Source of the DNA: Hydractinia symbiolongicarpus
Taxonomy: Eukaryota; Cnidaria; Hydrozoa; Anthoathecata; Hydractiniidae
NCBI RefSeq assembly: GCF_029227915.1
Contig: NC_079879.1
Location: 1-64,000 of the forward strand
Length of the DNA stretch: 64,000 nucleotides
Direction of reading: 5' to 3'
The notes under the pieces are model-generated. The model ran no database searches. It saw only the letters and a program-made list of their open reading frames with translations, and had not been told where the DNA came from. The number at the start of each line of letters is the position of its first letter. Positions within the stretch are counted from its first letter, which is position 1. The position numbers and the translations under genes were made by a program. This document shows, piece by piece, positions 27,564 through 41,249 of the stretch.

Positions 27564-30500
27564 TTAAATTATATTTTCACCACTAAAACGCATGAGACTT
27601 GTAGTTTTCAAAAATGATTTCATTTTTGATGAGACGCTGAATAAAAGCAGTTTAATCGCCGGCAAACGAAAACCCGCGATTTCCCGTAAATCCCGGACTC
27701 GGCCCGTATAGTCGAAAGTATACAAAGAAAGTACCCAGGGAGTAAACTCATTTCCCAAACGATTCTTTAAATTATTTTTTCACCACTAAAACGCATGAGA
27801 CTTGTAGTTTTCAAAAATGATTTCATTTTTGATGAGACGCTGAATAAAAGGAGTTTAATTGCCGGCAAACGAAAACCCGGGAGTTCCCGTAAATCCAGGG
27901 CTTCACCGGTATAGTCGAATGTATACAAAGAAAATAAACTGGGAGTAAACTCATTTCGCGAACGATTTTTTAAATTAATTTTTTACCAATAAAACGCATA
28001 AGACTTGTAGTTTTCAAAAACGATTTCATTCTTGATGAGAAGCTGAATAAAAGAAGTTTAATCGCCAGCAAACGAAAACCCGGGAGTTCCCGTAAATCCC
28101 GGGCTTGGCCTGTATAGGCAAATGTATACAAAGAAAGTACCCAGGGAGTAAACTCATTTCCCGAACGATTTCTTAAATTATTTTTTCGCCACTAAGACGC
28201 ATGAGACTTGTAGTTTTCAAAAATGATTTCATTTTTCATGAGACGCTGAATAAAAGGAGTTTAATCGCCGGCAAACGAAAACCCGCAAATTTCCGTAAAT
28301 CCCGGACTCGGCCCGTATAGTCAAAAGTATACAAAGAAAGTACCCAGGGAGTAAACTCATTTCCCGAACGATTCTTTAAATCATTTTTCACCACTAAAAC
28401 GCATGAGACTTGTAGTTTTCAAAAATGATTTCGTTATTGATGAGACGCTGAATAAAAGGAGTTTAATCTCCGGCAAAGGAAAACCCGCGATTTCCCGTAA
28501 ATCCCGGACCCGGCCCGTATAGTCAAAAGTATACAAAGAAAGTACGCGGGGAGTAAACTCATTTCCCGAAGGATTCTTTAAATTATTTTTTCACCACTAT
28601 AACGCATGAGACTTGTAGTTTTCAAAAATGATTTCATTTTTGATGAGACGCTGAATAAAAGAAGTTTAATTGCCGGCATACGAAAACCCGCGATTTCCTG
28701 TAAATCCAGGGCTTCACGGGTATAGTCGATTGTATACAAAGAAAGTACCCAGGGAGTAAAATCATTTCCCGAACGATTTTTTAAATTAATTTTTTACCAA
28801 TAAAACGCATAAGACTTGTAGTTTTCAAAAACGATTTCATTCTTGATGAGACGCTGAATAAAAGAAGTTTAATCGCCGGCAAACGAAAACCCGGGAGTTC
28901 CCGTAAATCCCGGGCTTGGCCTGTATAGGCAAATGTATACAAAGAGAGTACCCAGGGAGTAAACTCATTTCCCGAACGATTTTTTAAATTATTTTTTCGC
29001 CACTAAGACGCATGAGACTTGTAGTTTTCAAAAATGATTTCATTTTTGATGAGACGCTGAATAAAAGGAGTTTAATCGCCGGCAAACGAAAACCCGAAAT
29101 TTCCCGTAAATCCCGTACTCGGCCCGTATAGTCAAAAGTATACAAAGAAAGTACGCAGGGAGTAAACTCATTTCCCGAAGGATTCTTTAAATTATTTTTT
29201 CACCACTATAACGCATGAGACTTGTAGTTTTCAAAAATGATTTCATTTTTGATGAGACGCTGAATAAAAGCAGTTTAATCGCTGGCAAACGAAAACCCGC
29301 GATTTCCCGTAAATCCCGGACTCGGCCCGTATAGTCGAAAGTATACAAAGAAAGTACCCAGGGAGTAAACTCATTTCCCAAACGATTCTTTAAATTATTT
29401 TTTCACCACTAAAACGCATGAGACTTGTAGTTTTCAAAAATGATTTCATTTTTGATGAGACGCTGAATAAAAGGAGTTTAATTGCCGGCAAACGAAAACC
29501 CGGGAGTTCCCGTAAATCCAGGGCTTCACCGGTATAGTCGAATGTATACAAAGAAAATAAACTGGGAGTAAACTCATTTCGCGAACGATTTTTTAAATTA
29601 ATTTTTTACCAATAAAACGCATAAGACTTGTAGTTTTCAAAAACGATTTCATTCTTGATGAGACGCTGAATAAAAGAAGTTTAATCGCCAGCAAACGAAA
29701 ACCCGGGAGTTCCCGTAAATCCCGGGCTTGGCCTGTATAGGCAAATGTATACAAAGAAAGTACCCAGGGAGTAAACTCATTTCCCGAACGATTTCTTAAA
29801 TTATTTTTTCGCCACAAAGACGCATGAGACTTGTAGTTTTCAAAAATGATTTCATTTTTCATGAGACGCTGAATAAAAGGAGTTTAATCGCCGGCAAACG
29901 AAAACCCGCAAATTTCCGTAAATCCCGGACTCGGCCCGTATAGTCAAAAGTATACAAAGAAAGTACCCAGGGAGTAAACTCATTTCCCGAACGATTCTTT
30001 AAATCATTTTTCACCACTAAAACGCATGAGACTTGTAGTTTTCAAAAATGATTTCGTTATTGATGAGACGCTGAATAAAAGGAGTTTAATCTCCGGCAAA
30101 GGAAAACCCGCGATTTCCCGTAAATCCCGGACCCGGCCCGTATAGTCAAAAGTATACAAAAAAAGTACGCGGGGAGTAAACTCATTTCCCGAAGGATTCT
30201 TTAAATTATTTTTTCACCACTATAACGCATGAGACTTGTAGTTTTCAAAAATGATTTCATTTTTGATGAGACGCTGAATAAAAGAAGTTTAATTGCCGGC
30301 ATACGAAAACCCGCGATTTCCTGTAAATCCAGGGCTTCACCGGTATAGTCGAATGTATACAAAGAAAGTACCCAGGGAGTAAAATCATTTCCCGAACGAT
30401 TTTTTAAATTAATTTTTTACCAATAAAACGCATAAGACTTGTAGTTTTCAAAAACGATTTCATTCTTGATGAGACGCTGAATAAAAGAAGTTTAATCGCC

Positions 30501-33500
30501 GGCAAACGAAAACCCGGGAGTTCCCGTAAATCCCGGGCTTGGCCTGTATAGGCAAATGTATACAAAGAGAGTACCCAGGGAGTAAACTCATTTCCCGAAC
30601 GATTTTTTAAATTATTTTTTCGCCACTAAGACGCATGAGACTTGTAGTTTTCAAAAATGATTTCATTTTTGATGAGACGCTGAATAAAAGGAGTTTAATC
30701 GCCGGCAAACGAAAACCCGAAATTTCCCGTAAATCCCGTACTCGGCCCGTATAGTCAAAAGTATACAAAGAAAGTACCCAGGGAGTAAACTCATTTCCCG
30801 AACGATTCTTTAAATTATTTTTTCACCACTAAAACGCATGAGACTTGTAGTTTTCAAAAATGATTTCATTTTTGATGAGACGCTGAATAAAAGGAGTTTA
30901 ATCTCCGGCAAAGGAAAACCCGCGATTTCCCGTAAATCCCGGACCCGGCCCGTATAGTCAAAAGTATACAAAGAAAGTACGCAGGGAGTAAACTCATTTC
31001 CCGAAGGATTCTTTAAATTATTTTTTCACCACTATAACGCATGAGACTTGTAGTTTTCAAAAATGATTTCATTTTTGATGAGACGCTGAATAAAAGAAGT
31101 TTAATTGCCGGCAAACGAAAACCCGGGAGTTCCCGTAAATCCAGGGCTTCACCGGTATAGTCGAATGTATACAAAGAAAATAAACTGGGAGTAAACTCAT
31201 TTCGCGAACGATTTTTTAAATTAATTTTTTACCAATAAAACGCATAAGACTTGTAGTTTTCAAAAACGATTTCATTCTTGATGAGACGCTGAATAAAAGA
31301 AGTTTAATCGCCAGCAAACAAAAACCCGGGAGTTCCCGTAAATCCCGGGCTTGGCCTGTATAGGCAAATGTATACAAAGAAAGTACCCAGGGAGTAAACT
31401 CATTTCCCGAACGATTTCTTAAATTATTTTTTCGCCACTAAGACGCATGAGACTTGTAGTTTTCAAAAATGATTTCATTTTTCATGAGACGCTGAATAAA
31501 AGGAGTTTAATCGCCGGCAAACGAAAACCCGCAAATTTCCGTAAATCCCGGACTCGGCCCGTATAGTCAAAAGTATACAAAGAAAGTACCCAGGGAGTAA
31601 ACTCATTTCCCGAACGATTCTTTAAATCATTTTTCACCACTAAAACGCATGAGACTTGTAGTTTTCAAAAATGATTTCGTTATTGATGAGACGCTGAATA
31701 AAAGGAGTTTAATCTCCGGCAAAGGAAAACCCGCGATTTCCCGTAAATCCCGGACCCGGCCCGTATAGTCAAAAGTATACAAAGAAAGTACGCGGGGAGT
31801 AAACTCATTTCCCGAAGGATTCTTTAAATTATTTTTTCACCACTATAACGCATGAGACTTGTAGTTTTCAAAAATGATTTCATTTTTGATGAGACGCTGA
31901 ATAAAAGAAGTTTAATTGCCGGCATACGAAAACCCGCGATTTCCTGTAAATCCAGGGCTTCACCGGTATAGTCGATTGTATACAAAGAAAGTACCCAGGG
32001 AGTAAAATCATTTCCCGAACGATTTTTTAAATTAATTTTTTACCAATAAAACGCATAAGACTTGTAGTTTTCAAAAACGATTTCATTCTTGATGAGACGC
32101 TGAATAAAAGAAGTTTAATCGCCGGCAAACGAAAACCCGGGAGTTCCCGTAAATCCCGGGCTTGGCCTGTATAGGCAAATGTATACAAAGAGAGTACCCA
32201 GGGAGTAAACTCATTTCCCGAACGATTTTTTAAATTATTTTTTCGCCACTAAGACGCATGAGACTTGTAGTTTTCAAAAATGATTTCATTTTTGATGAGA
32301 CGCTGAATAAAAGGAGTTTAATCGCCGGCAAACGAAAACCCGAAATTTCCCGTAAATCCCGTACTCGGCCCGTATAGTCAAAAGTATACAAAGAAAGTAC
32401 CCAGGGAGTAAACTCATTTCCCGAACGATTCTTTAAATTATTTTTTCACCACTAAAACGCATGAGACTTGTAGTTTTCAAAAATGATTTCATTTTTGATG
32501 AGACGCTGAATAAAAGGAGTTTAATCTCCGGCAAAGGAAAACCCGCGATTTCCCGTAAATCCCGGACCCGGCCCGTATAGTCAAAAGTATACAAAGAAAG
32601 TACGCAGGGAGTAAACTCATTTCCCGAAGGATTCTTTAAATTATTTTTTCACCACTATAACGCATGAGACTTGTAGTTTTCAAAAATGATTTCATTTTTG
32701 ATGAGACGCTGAATAAAAGAAGTTTAATTGCCGGCAAACGAAAACCCGCGATTTCCTGTAAATCCCGGGCTTGGCCCGTATAGTCGAATGTATACAAAGA
32801 AAGTACCCAGGGAGTAAAATCATTTCCCGAACGATTTTTTAAATTATATTTTCACCACTAAAACGCATGAGACTTGTAGTTTTCAAAAATGATTTCATTT
32901 TTGATGAGACGCTGAATAAAAGCAGTTTAATCGCCGGCAAACGAAAACCCGCGATTTCCCGTAAATCCCGGACTCGGCCCGTATAGTCGAAAGTATACAA
33001 AGAAAGTACCCAGGGAGTAAACTCATTTCCCAAACGATTCTTTAAATTATTTTTTCACCACTAAAACGCATGAGACTTGTAGTTTTCAAAAATGATTTCA
33101 TTTTTGATGAGACGCTGAATAAAAGGAGTTTAATTGCCGGCAAACGAAAACCCGGGAGTTCCCGTAAATCCAGGGCTTCACCGGTATAGTCGAATGTATA
33201 CAAAGAAAATAAACTGGGAGTAAACTCATTTCGCGAACGATTTTTTAAATTAATTTTTTACCAATAAAACGCATAAGACTTGTAGTTTTCAAAAACGATT
33301 TCATTCTTGATGAGACGCTGAATAAAAGAAGTTTAATCGCCAGCAAACGAAAACCCGGGAGTTCCCGTAAATCCCGGGCTTGGCCTGTATAGGCAAATGT
33401 ATACAAAGAAAGTACCCAGGGAGTAAACTCATTTCCCGAACGATTTGTTTAATTATTTTTTCGCCACTAAGACGCATGAGACTTGTAGTTTTCAAAAATG

Positions 33501-36084
33501 ATTTCATTTTTCATGAGACGCTGAATAAAAGGAGTTTAATCGCCGGCAAACGAAAACCCGCAAATTTCCGTAAATCCCGGACTCGGCCCGTATAGTCAAA
33601 AGTATACAAAGAAAGTACCCAGGGAGTAAACTCATTTCCCGAACGATTCTTTAAATCATTTTTCACCACTAAAACGCATGAGACTTGTAGTTTTCAAAAA
33701 TGATTTCGTTATTGATGAGACGCTGAATAAAAGGAGTTTAATCTCCGGCAAAGGAAAACCCGCGATTTCCCGTAAATCCCGGACCCGGCCCGTATAGTCA
33801 AAAGTATACAAAGAAAGTACGCAGGGAGTAAACTCATTTCCCGAAGGATTCTTTAAATTATTTTTTCACCACTATAACGCATGAGACTTGTAGTTTTCAA
33901 AAATGATTTCATTTTTGATGAGACGCTGAATAAAAGAAGTTTAATTGCCGGCAAACGAAAACCCGCGATTTCCTGTAAATCCCGGGCTTGGCCCGTATAG
34001 TCGAATGTATACAAAGAAAGTACCCAGGGAGTAAAATCATTTCCCGAACGATTTTTTAAATTATATTTTCACCACTAAAACGCATGAGACTTGTAGTTTT
34101 CAAAAATGATTTCATTTTTGATGAGACGCTGAATAAAAGCAGTTTAATCGCCGGCAAACGAAAACCCGCGATTTCCCGTAAATCCCGGACTCGGCCCGTA
34201 TAGTCGAAAGTATACAAAGAAAGTACCCAGGGAGTAAACTCATTTCCCAAACGATTCTTTAAATTATTTTTTCACCACTAAAACGCATGAGACTTGTAGT
34301 TTTCAAAAATGATTTCATTTTTGATGAGACGCTGAATAAAAGGAGTTTAATTGCCGGCAAACGAAAACCCGGGAGTTCCCGTAAATCCAGGGCTTCACCG
34401 GTATAGTCGAATGTATACAAAGAAAATAAACTGTGAGTAAACTCATTTCGCGAACGATTTTTTAAATTAATTTTTTACCAATAAAACGCATAAGACTTGT
34501 AGTTTTCAAAAACGATTTCATTCTTGATGAGACGCTGAATAAAAGAAGTTTAATCGCCAGCAAACGAAAACCCGGGAGTTCCCGTAAATCCCGGGCTTGG
34601 CCTGTATAGGCAAATGTATACAAAGAAAGTACCCAGGGAGTAAACTCATTTCCCGAACGATTTCTTTAATTATTTTTTCGCCACTAAGACGCATGAGACT
34701 TGTAGTTTTCAAAAATGATTTCATTTTTCATGAGACGCTGAATAAAAGGAGTTTAATCGCCGGCAAACGAAAACCCGCAAATTTCCGTAAATCCCGGACT
34801 CGGCCCGTATAGTCAAAAGTATACAAAGAAAGTACCCAGGGAGTAAACTCATTTCCCGAACGATTCTTTAAATCATTTTTCACCACTAAAACGCATGAGA
34901 CTTGTAGTTTTCAAAAATGATTTCGTTATTGATGAGACGCTGAATAAAAGGAGTTTAATCTCCGGCAAAGGAAAACCCGCGATTTCCCGTAAATCCCGGA
35001 CCCGGCCCGTATAGTCAAAAGTATACAAAGAAAGTACGCGGGGAGTAAACTCATTTCCCGAAGGATTCTTTAAATTATTTTTTCACCACTATAACGCATG
35101 AGACTTGTAGTTTTCAAAAATGATTTCATTTTTGATGAGACGCTGAATAAAAGAAGTTTAATTGCCGGCATACGAAAACCCGCGATTTCCTGTAAATCCA
35201 GGGCTTCACCGGTATAGTCGAATGTATACAAAGAAAGTACCCAGGGAGTAAAATCATTTCCCGAACGATTTTTTAAATTAATTTTTTACCAATAAAACGC
35301 ATAAGACTTGTAGTTTTCAAAAACGATTTCATTCTTGATGAGACGCTGAATAAAAGAAGTTTAATCGCCGGCAAACGAAAACCCGGGAGTTCCCGTAAAT
35401 CCCGGGCTTGGCCTGTATAGGCAAATGTATACAAAGAGAGTACCCAGGGAGTAAACTCATTTCCCGAACGATTTTTTAAATTATTTTTTCGCCACTAAGA
35501 CGCATGAGACTTGTAGTTTTCAAAAATGATTTCATTTTTGATGAGACGCTGAATAAAAGGAGTTTAATCGCCGGCAAACGAAAACCCGAAATTTCCCGTA
35601 AATCCCGTACTCGGCCCGTATAGTCAAAAGTATACAAAGAAAGTACCCAGGGAGTAAACTCATTTCCCGAACGATTCTTTAAATTATTTTTTCACCACTA
35701 AAACGCATGAGACTTGTAGTTTTCAAAAATGATTTCATTTTTGATGAGACGCTGAATAAAAGGAGTTTAATCTCCGGCAAAGGAAAACCCGCGATTTCCC
35801 GTAAATCCCGGACCCGGCCCGTATAGTCAAAAGTATACAAAGAAAGTACGCGGGGAGTAAACTCATTTCCCGAAGGATTCTTTAAATTATTTTTTCACGA
35901 CTATAACGCATGAGACTTGTAGTTTTCAAAAATGATTTCATTTTTGATGAGACGCTGAATAAAAGAAGTTTAATTGCCGGCAAACGAAAACCCGCGATTT
36001 CCTGTAAATCCCGGGCTTGGCCCGTATAGTCGAATGTATACAAAGCAAGTACCCAGGGAGTAAAATCATTTCCCGAACGATTTT
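27564..36084 (+). repeat. Long HOR, copy 2 (8,521 bp, ~42 monomers)
   Basis: Second full copy with the marker series described for copy 1. The interval 34,056-36,085 is 2,029 bp (10 monomers) against 2,435 bp (12 monomers) in copy 1. Sequence between copies is almost identical over long stretches, including shared rare variants such as CTGTGAGTAAAC at about 25,505 and 34,432, so the duplication is recent. Confidence 0.9.
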
Positions 36085-38690
36085 TTAAATTATATTTTCA
36101 CCACTAAAACGCATGAGACTTGTAGTTTTCAAAAATGATTTCATTTTTGATGAGACGCTGAATAAAAGCAGTTTAATCGCCGGCAAACGAAAACCCGCGA
36201 TTTCCCGTAAATCCCGGACTCGGCCCGTATAGTCGAAAGTATACAAAGAAAGTACCCAGGGAGTAAACTCATTTCCCAAACGATTCTTTAAATTATTTTT
36301 TCACCACTAAAACGCATGAGACTTGTAGTTTTCAAAAATGATTTCATTTTTGATGAGACGCTGAATAAAAGGAGTTTAATTGCCGGCAAACGAAAACCCG
36401 TGATTTCCCGAAAATCCCGGGCTTGGCCCGTATAGTCGAATGTATACAAAGAAAATACCCAGGGAGTAAACTCATTTCCCGAACGATTTTTTAAATTATT
36501 TTTTCGCCACTAAGACGCATGAGACTTGTAGTTTTCAAAAATGATTTCATTTTTCATGAGACGCTGAATAAAAGGAGTTTAATCGCCGGCAAACGAAAAC
36601 CCGCAAATTTCCGTAAATCCCGGACTCGGCCCGTATAGTCAAAAGTATACAAAGAAAGTACCCAGGGAGTAAACTCATTTCCCGAACGATTCTTTAAATC
36701 ATTTTTCACCACTAAAACGCATGAGACTTGTAGTTTTCAAAAATGATTTCGTTATTGATGAGACGCTGAATAAAAGGAGTTTAATCTCCGGCAAAGGAAA
36801 ACCCGCGATTTCCCGTAAATCCCGGACCCGGCCCGTATAGTCAAAAGTATACAAAGAAAGTACGCGGGGAGTAAACTCATTTCCCGAAGGATTCTTTAAA
36901 TTATTTTTTCACCACTATAACGCATGAGACTTGTAGTTTTCAAAAATGATTTCATTTTTGATGAGACGCTGAATAAAAGAAGTTTAATTGCCGGCATACG
37001 AAAACCCGCGATTTCCTGTAAATCCAGGGCTTCACCGGTATAGTCGAATGTATACAAAGAAAGTACCCAGGGAGTAAAATCATTTCCCGAACGATTTTTT
37101 AAATTAATTTTTTACCAATAAAACGCATAAGACTTGTAGTTTTCAAAAACGATTTCATTCTTGATGAGACGCTGAATAAAAGAAGTTTAATCGCCGGCAA
37201 ACGAAAACCCGGGAGTTCCCGTAAATCCCGGGCTTGGCCTGTATAGGCAAATGTATACAAAGAGAGTACCCAGGGAGTAAACTCATTTCCCGAACGATTT
37301 TTTAAATTATTTTTTCGCCACTAAGACGCATGAGACTTGTAGTTTTCAAAAATGATTTCATTTTTGATGAGACGCTGAATAAAAGGAGTTTAATCGCCGG
37401 CAAACGAAAACCCGAAATTTCCCGTAAATCCCGTACTCGGCCCGTATAGTCAAAAGTATACAAAGAAAGTACCCAGGGAGTAAACTCATTTCCCGAACGA
37501 TTCTTTAAATTATTTTTTCACCACTAAAACGCATGAGACTTGTAGTTTTCAAAAATGATTTCATTTTTGATGAGACGCTGAATAAAAGGAGTTTAATCTC
37601 CGGCAAAGGAAAACCCGCGATTTCCCGTAAATCCCGGACCCGGCCCGTATAGTCAAAACTATACAAAGAAAGTACGCGGGGAGTAAACTCATTTCCCGAA
37701 GGATTCTTTAAATTATTTTTTCACGACTATAACGCATGAGACTTGTAGTTTTCAAAAATGATTTCATTTTTGATGAGACGCTGAATAAAAGAAGTTTAAT
37801 TGCCGGCAAACGAAAACCCGCGATTTCCCGTAAATCCCGGACTCGGCCCGTATAGTCGAAAGTATACAGAGAAAGTACCCAGGGAGTAAACTCATTTCCC
37901 AAACGATTCTTTAAATTATTTTTTCACCACTAAAACGCATGAGACTTGTAGTTTTCAAAAATGATTTAATTTTTGATGAGACGCTGAATAAAAGGAGTTT
38001 AATTGCCGGCAAACGAAAACCCGTGATTTCCCGAAAATCCCGGGCTTGGCCCGTATAGTCGAATGTATACAAAGAAAATACCCAGGGAGTAAACTCATTT
38101 CCCGAACGATTTTTTAAATTATTTCTTTACCACTAAAACGCATGAGACTTGTAGTTTTCAAAAATGATTTCATTTTTGATGAGACGCTGAATAAAAGGAG
38201 TTTAATCGCCGGCAAACGAAAACCCGGGAGTTCCCGTAAATCCCGAGCTTGGCCTGTATAGGCAAATGTATACAAAGAAAGTACCCAGGGAGTGAACTCA
38301 TTTCCCGAACGATTTTTTAAATTATTTTTTCGCCACTAAGACGCATGAGACTTGTAGTTTTCAAAAATGATTTCATTTTTGATGAGACGCTGAATAAAAG
38401 GAGTTTAATCGCCGGCAAACGAAAACCCGAAATTTCCCGTAAATCCCGTACTCGGCCCGTATAGTCAAAAGTATACAAAGAAAGTACCCAGGGAGTAAAC
38501 TCATTTCCCGAACGATTCTTTAAATTATTTTTTCACCACTAAAACGCATGAGACTTGTAGTTTTCAAAAATGATTTCATTTTTGATGAGACGCTGAATAA
38601 AAGGAGTTTATTCTCCGGCAAAGGAAAACCCGCGATTTCCCGTAAATCCCGGACCCGGCCCGTATAGTCAAAAGTATACAAAGAAAGTAC
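36085..38690 (+). repeat. Long HOR, copy 3 (partial)
   Basis: The markers at 36,085 and 37,708 are again 1,623 bp apart. The internal order then breaks: monomers with CCCGTGATTTCCCGAAAATCCC appear at about 36,400 and 38,020, where copies 1 and 2 have GGGAGTTCCCG. The copy ends near 38,690, where a different monomer series begins. Confidence 0.8.
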
Positions 38691-39940
38691 GCGGGGAGTA
38701 AACTCATTTCCCGAAGGATTCTTTAAATTATTTTTTCACCACTATAACGCATGAGACTTGTAGTTTTCAAAAATGATTTCATTTTTGATGAGACGCTGAA
38801 TAAAAGGAGTTTAATCGCCGGCAAACGAAAACACGGGAATTCCCGTAAATCCCGGGCTTCACCCGTATGGTCGAATGTATACAAAGAAAGTAAACTGGGA
38901 GTAAACTCATTTCCCGAACGATTTTTTAAATTAATTTTTTACCACTAAAACACATAAGACTTGTAGTTTTCAAAAATGATTTCATTTTTGATGAGACGCT
39001 GAATAAAAGGAGTTTAATCGCCGGCAAAGGAAAACCCGCGATTTCCCGTAAATCCCGGACCCGGCCCGTATAGTCAAAAGTATACAAAGAAAGTACGCGG
39101 GGAGTAAACTCATTTCCCGAAGGATTCTTTAAATTATTTTTTCACCACTAAAACGCATGAGACTTGTAGTTTTCAAAAATGATTTCATTTTTGATGAGAC
39201 GCTGAATAAAAGGAGTTTAATCGCCGGCAAACGAAAACACGGGAATTCCCGTAAATCCCGGGCTTCACCCGTATGGTCGAATGTATACAAAGAAAGTAAA
39301 CTGGGAGTAAACTCATTTCCCGAACGATTTTTTAAATTAATTTTTTACCACTAAAACACATAAGACTTGTAGTTTTCAGAAATGATTTCATTTTTGATGA
39401 GACGCTGAATAAAAGGAGTTTAATCGCCGGCAAACGAAAACCCGAAATTTCTCGTAAATCCCGTACTCGGCCCGTATAGTCAAAAGTATACAAAGAAAGT
39501 ACCCAGGGAGTAAACTCATTTCCCGAACGATTCTTTAAATTATTTTTTCACCACTAAAACGCATGAGACTTGTAGTTTTCAAAAATGATTTCATTTTTGA
39601 TGAGACGCTGAATAAAAGGAGTTTAATCTCCGGCAAAGGAAAACCCGCGATTTCCCGTAAATCCCGGACCCGGCCCGTATAGTCAAAAGTATACAAAGAA
39701 AGTACGCAGGGAGTAAACTCATTTCCCGAAGGATTCTTTAAATTATTTTTTCACCACTATAACGCATGAGACTTGTAGTTTTCAAAAATGATTTCATTTT
39801 TGATGAGACGCTGAATAAAAGAAGTTTAATTGCCGGCAAACGAAAACCCGCGATTTCCTGTAAATCCCGGGCTTGGCCCGTATAGTCGAATGTATACAAA
39901 GAAAGTACCCAGGGAGTAAAATCATTTCCCGAACGATTTT
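38691..39940 (+). repeat. Reappearance of block-C monomer series
   Basis: Monomers with AACACGGGAATTCCCG and CACCCGTATGG at 38,751 and 39,157 are 406 bp apart, exactly as at 10,145/10,551 and 15,418/15,824. The spacing 39,157-39,941 (784 bp) equals 11,971-12,755. This is a displaced piece of the 26-monomer HOR lying between two long-HOR fragments. Confidence 0.82.
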
Positions 39941-41091
39941 TTAAATTATATTTTCACCACTAAAACGCATGAGACTTGTAGTTTTCAAAAATGATTTCAT
40001 TTTTGATGAGACGCTGAATAAAAGCAGTTTAATCGCCGGCAAACGAAAACCCGCGATTTCCCGTAAATCCCGGACTCGACCCGTATAGTCGAAAGTATAC
40101 AAAGAAAGTACCCAGGGAGTAAACTCATTTCCCAAACGATTCTTTAAATTATTTTTTCACCACTAAAACGCATGAGACTTGTAGTTTTCAAAAATGATTT
40201 CATTTTTGATGAGACGCTGAATAAAAGGGGTTTAATTGCCGGCAAACGAAAACCCGGGAGTTCCCGTAAATCCAGGGCTTCACCGGTATAGTCGAATGTA
40301 TACAAAGAAAATAAACTGGGAGTAAACTCATTTCGCGAACGATTTTTTAAATTAATTTTTTACCAATAAAACGCATAAGACTTGTAGTTTTCAAAAACGA
40401 TTTCATTCTTGATGAGACGCTGAATAAAAGAAGTTTAATCGCCAGCAAACGAAAACCCGGGAGTTCCCGTAAATCCCGGGCTTGGCCTGTATAGGCAAAT
40501 GTATACAAATAAAGTACCCAGGGAGTAAACTCATTTCCCGAACGATTTCTTAAATTATTTTTTCGCCACTAAGACGCATGAGACTTGTAGTTTTCAAAAA
40601 TGATTTCATTTTTCATGAGACGCTGAATAAAAGGAGTTTAATCGCCGGCAAACGAAAACCCGCGAATATCCGTAAATCCCGGACTCGGCCCGTATAGTCA
40701 AAAGTATACAAAGAAAGTACCCAGGGAGTAAACTCATTTCCCGAACGATTCTTTAAATCATTTTTCACCACTAAAACGCATGAGACTTGTAGTTTTCAAA
40801 AATGATTTCGTTATTGATGAGACGCTGAATAAAAGGAGTTTAATCTCCGGCAAAGGAAAACCCGCGATTTCCCGTAAATCCCGGACCCGGCCCGTATAGT
40901 CAAAAGGATACAAAGAAAGTACGCGGGGAGTAAACTCATTTCCCGAAGGATTCTTTAAATTATTTTTTCACCACTATAACGCATGAGACTTGTAGTTTTC
41001 AAAAATGATTTCATTTTTGATGAGACGCTGAATAAAAGAAGTTTAATTGCCGGCAAACGAAAACCCGCGATTTCCTGTAAATCCAGGGCTT

Positions 41092-41098
41092 CACCGGT
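41092..41098 (+). repeat. Target-site duplication, left copy (CACCGGT)
   Basis: CACCGGT belongs to the satellite monomer (CTTCACCGGTATAGTCG in uninterrupted copies, for example near 37,030-37,045). It is repeated at the other end of the LINE. The preceding base is T here and C at the right copy, so the duplication is 7 bp, or 6 bp if the first C of the right copy is element-derived. Confidence 0.85.
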
Positions 41099-41130
41099 TT
41101 TGATTTTTTGATTTTTTTTTTGATTTTCTC
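41099..41130 (-). repeat. LINE 3' tail of short A-rich repeats
   Basis: On the plus strand three TGATTTT units start at 41,101, 41,109 and 41,121 within T runs. On the element strand this reads as ATCA units separated by A runs. It is a microsatellite-like tail and not plain poly(A), as is usual for CR1/L2 and RTE elements. It abuts the target repeat directly. Confidence 0.8.
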
Positions 41131-41136
41131 TTTATT
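41131..41136 (-). promoter_or_regulatory. Polyadenylation signal AATAAA of the LINE
   Basis: AATAAA on the minus strand sits just before the A-rich 3' tail, about 30 bp from the element end. Its position suits a polyadenylation signal, but a hexamer in A/T-rich DNA can also occur by chance. Confidence 0.5.
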
Positions 41137-41249
41137 TAACGTCGATAGATACAATAGTATTTAAATAACTAATTTAAATCGACAACAAAACGTAAAACAA
41201 GGCAAACAGCGATAAAAAATAAGAAAAATAAATAAATAAATAAGTAAAG
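41137..41249 (-). other. LINE 3' UTR
   Basis: About 110 bp of A/T-rich sequence follows the TAA stop at 41,252-41,250. Its first part holds an imperfect (AAAT)n microsatellite, seen on the plus strand at about 41,224-41,247. No further open frame or recognised structure is seen. Confidence 0.75.

Larger units (their letters stand above)
1..41098 (+). repeat. Satellite array, left arm (~203 bp monomers)
   Basis: About 202 head-to-tail copies of a monomer near 203 bp. Each copy has recognisable blocks in the same order: CCACTAAAACGCATGAGAC, a TTTTCAAAAATGATTTC block, GATGAGACGCTGAATAAAA, GGAGTTTAAT, a GCCGGCAAACGAAAA block, a variable C/G-rich block, CCCGTATAGTC, GTATACAAAGAAAGTA, GGGAGTAAACTCATTTCCC and an A/T-rich end. 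No copy is inverted. Individual monomers differ by linked sets of substitutions and by occasional 1-5 bp indels, giving monomer types that recur in fixed orders (higher-order repeats, listed separately). No non-satellite sequence is seen before the retrotransposon at 41,099. Function is unknown; heterochromatic or centromeric DNA is the usual role of such arrays, but nothing here proves it. Confidence 0.98.

Noticed and set aside
1-41098. CRISPR-like regular repeats
   Set aside because: The whole 203 bp unit is repeated with no unique spacers, the copies diverge gradually, and the context is a eukaryotic LINE-bearing satellite.
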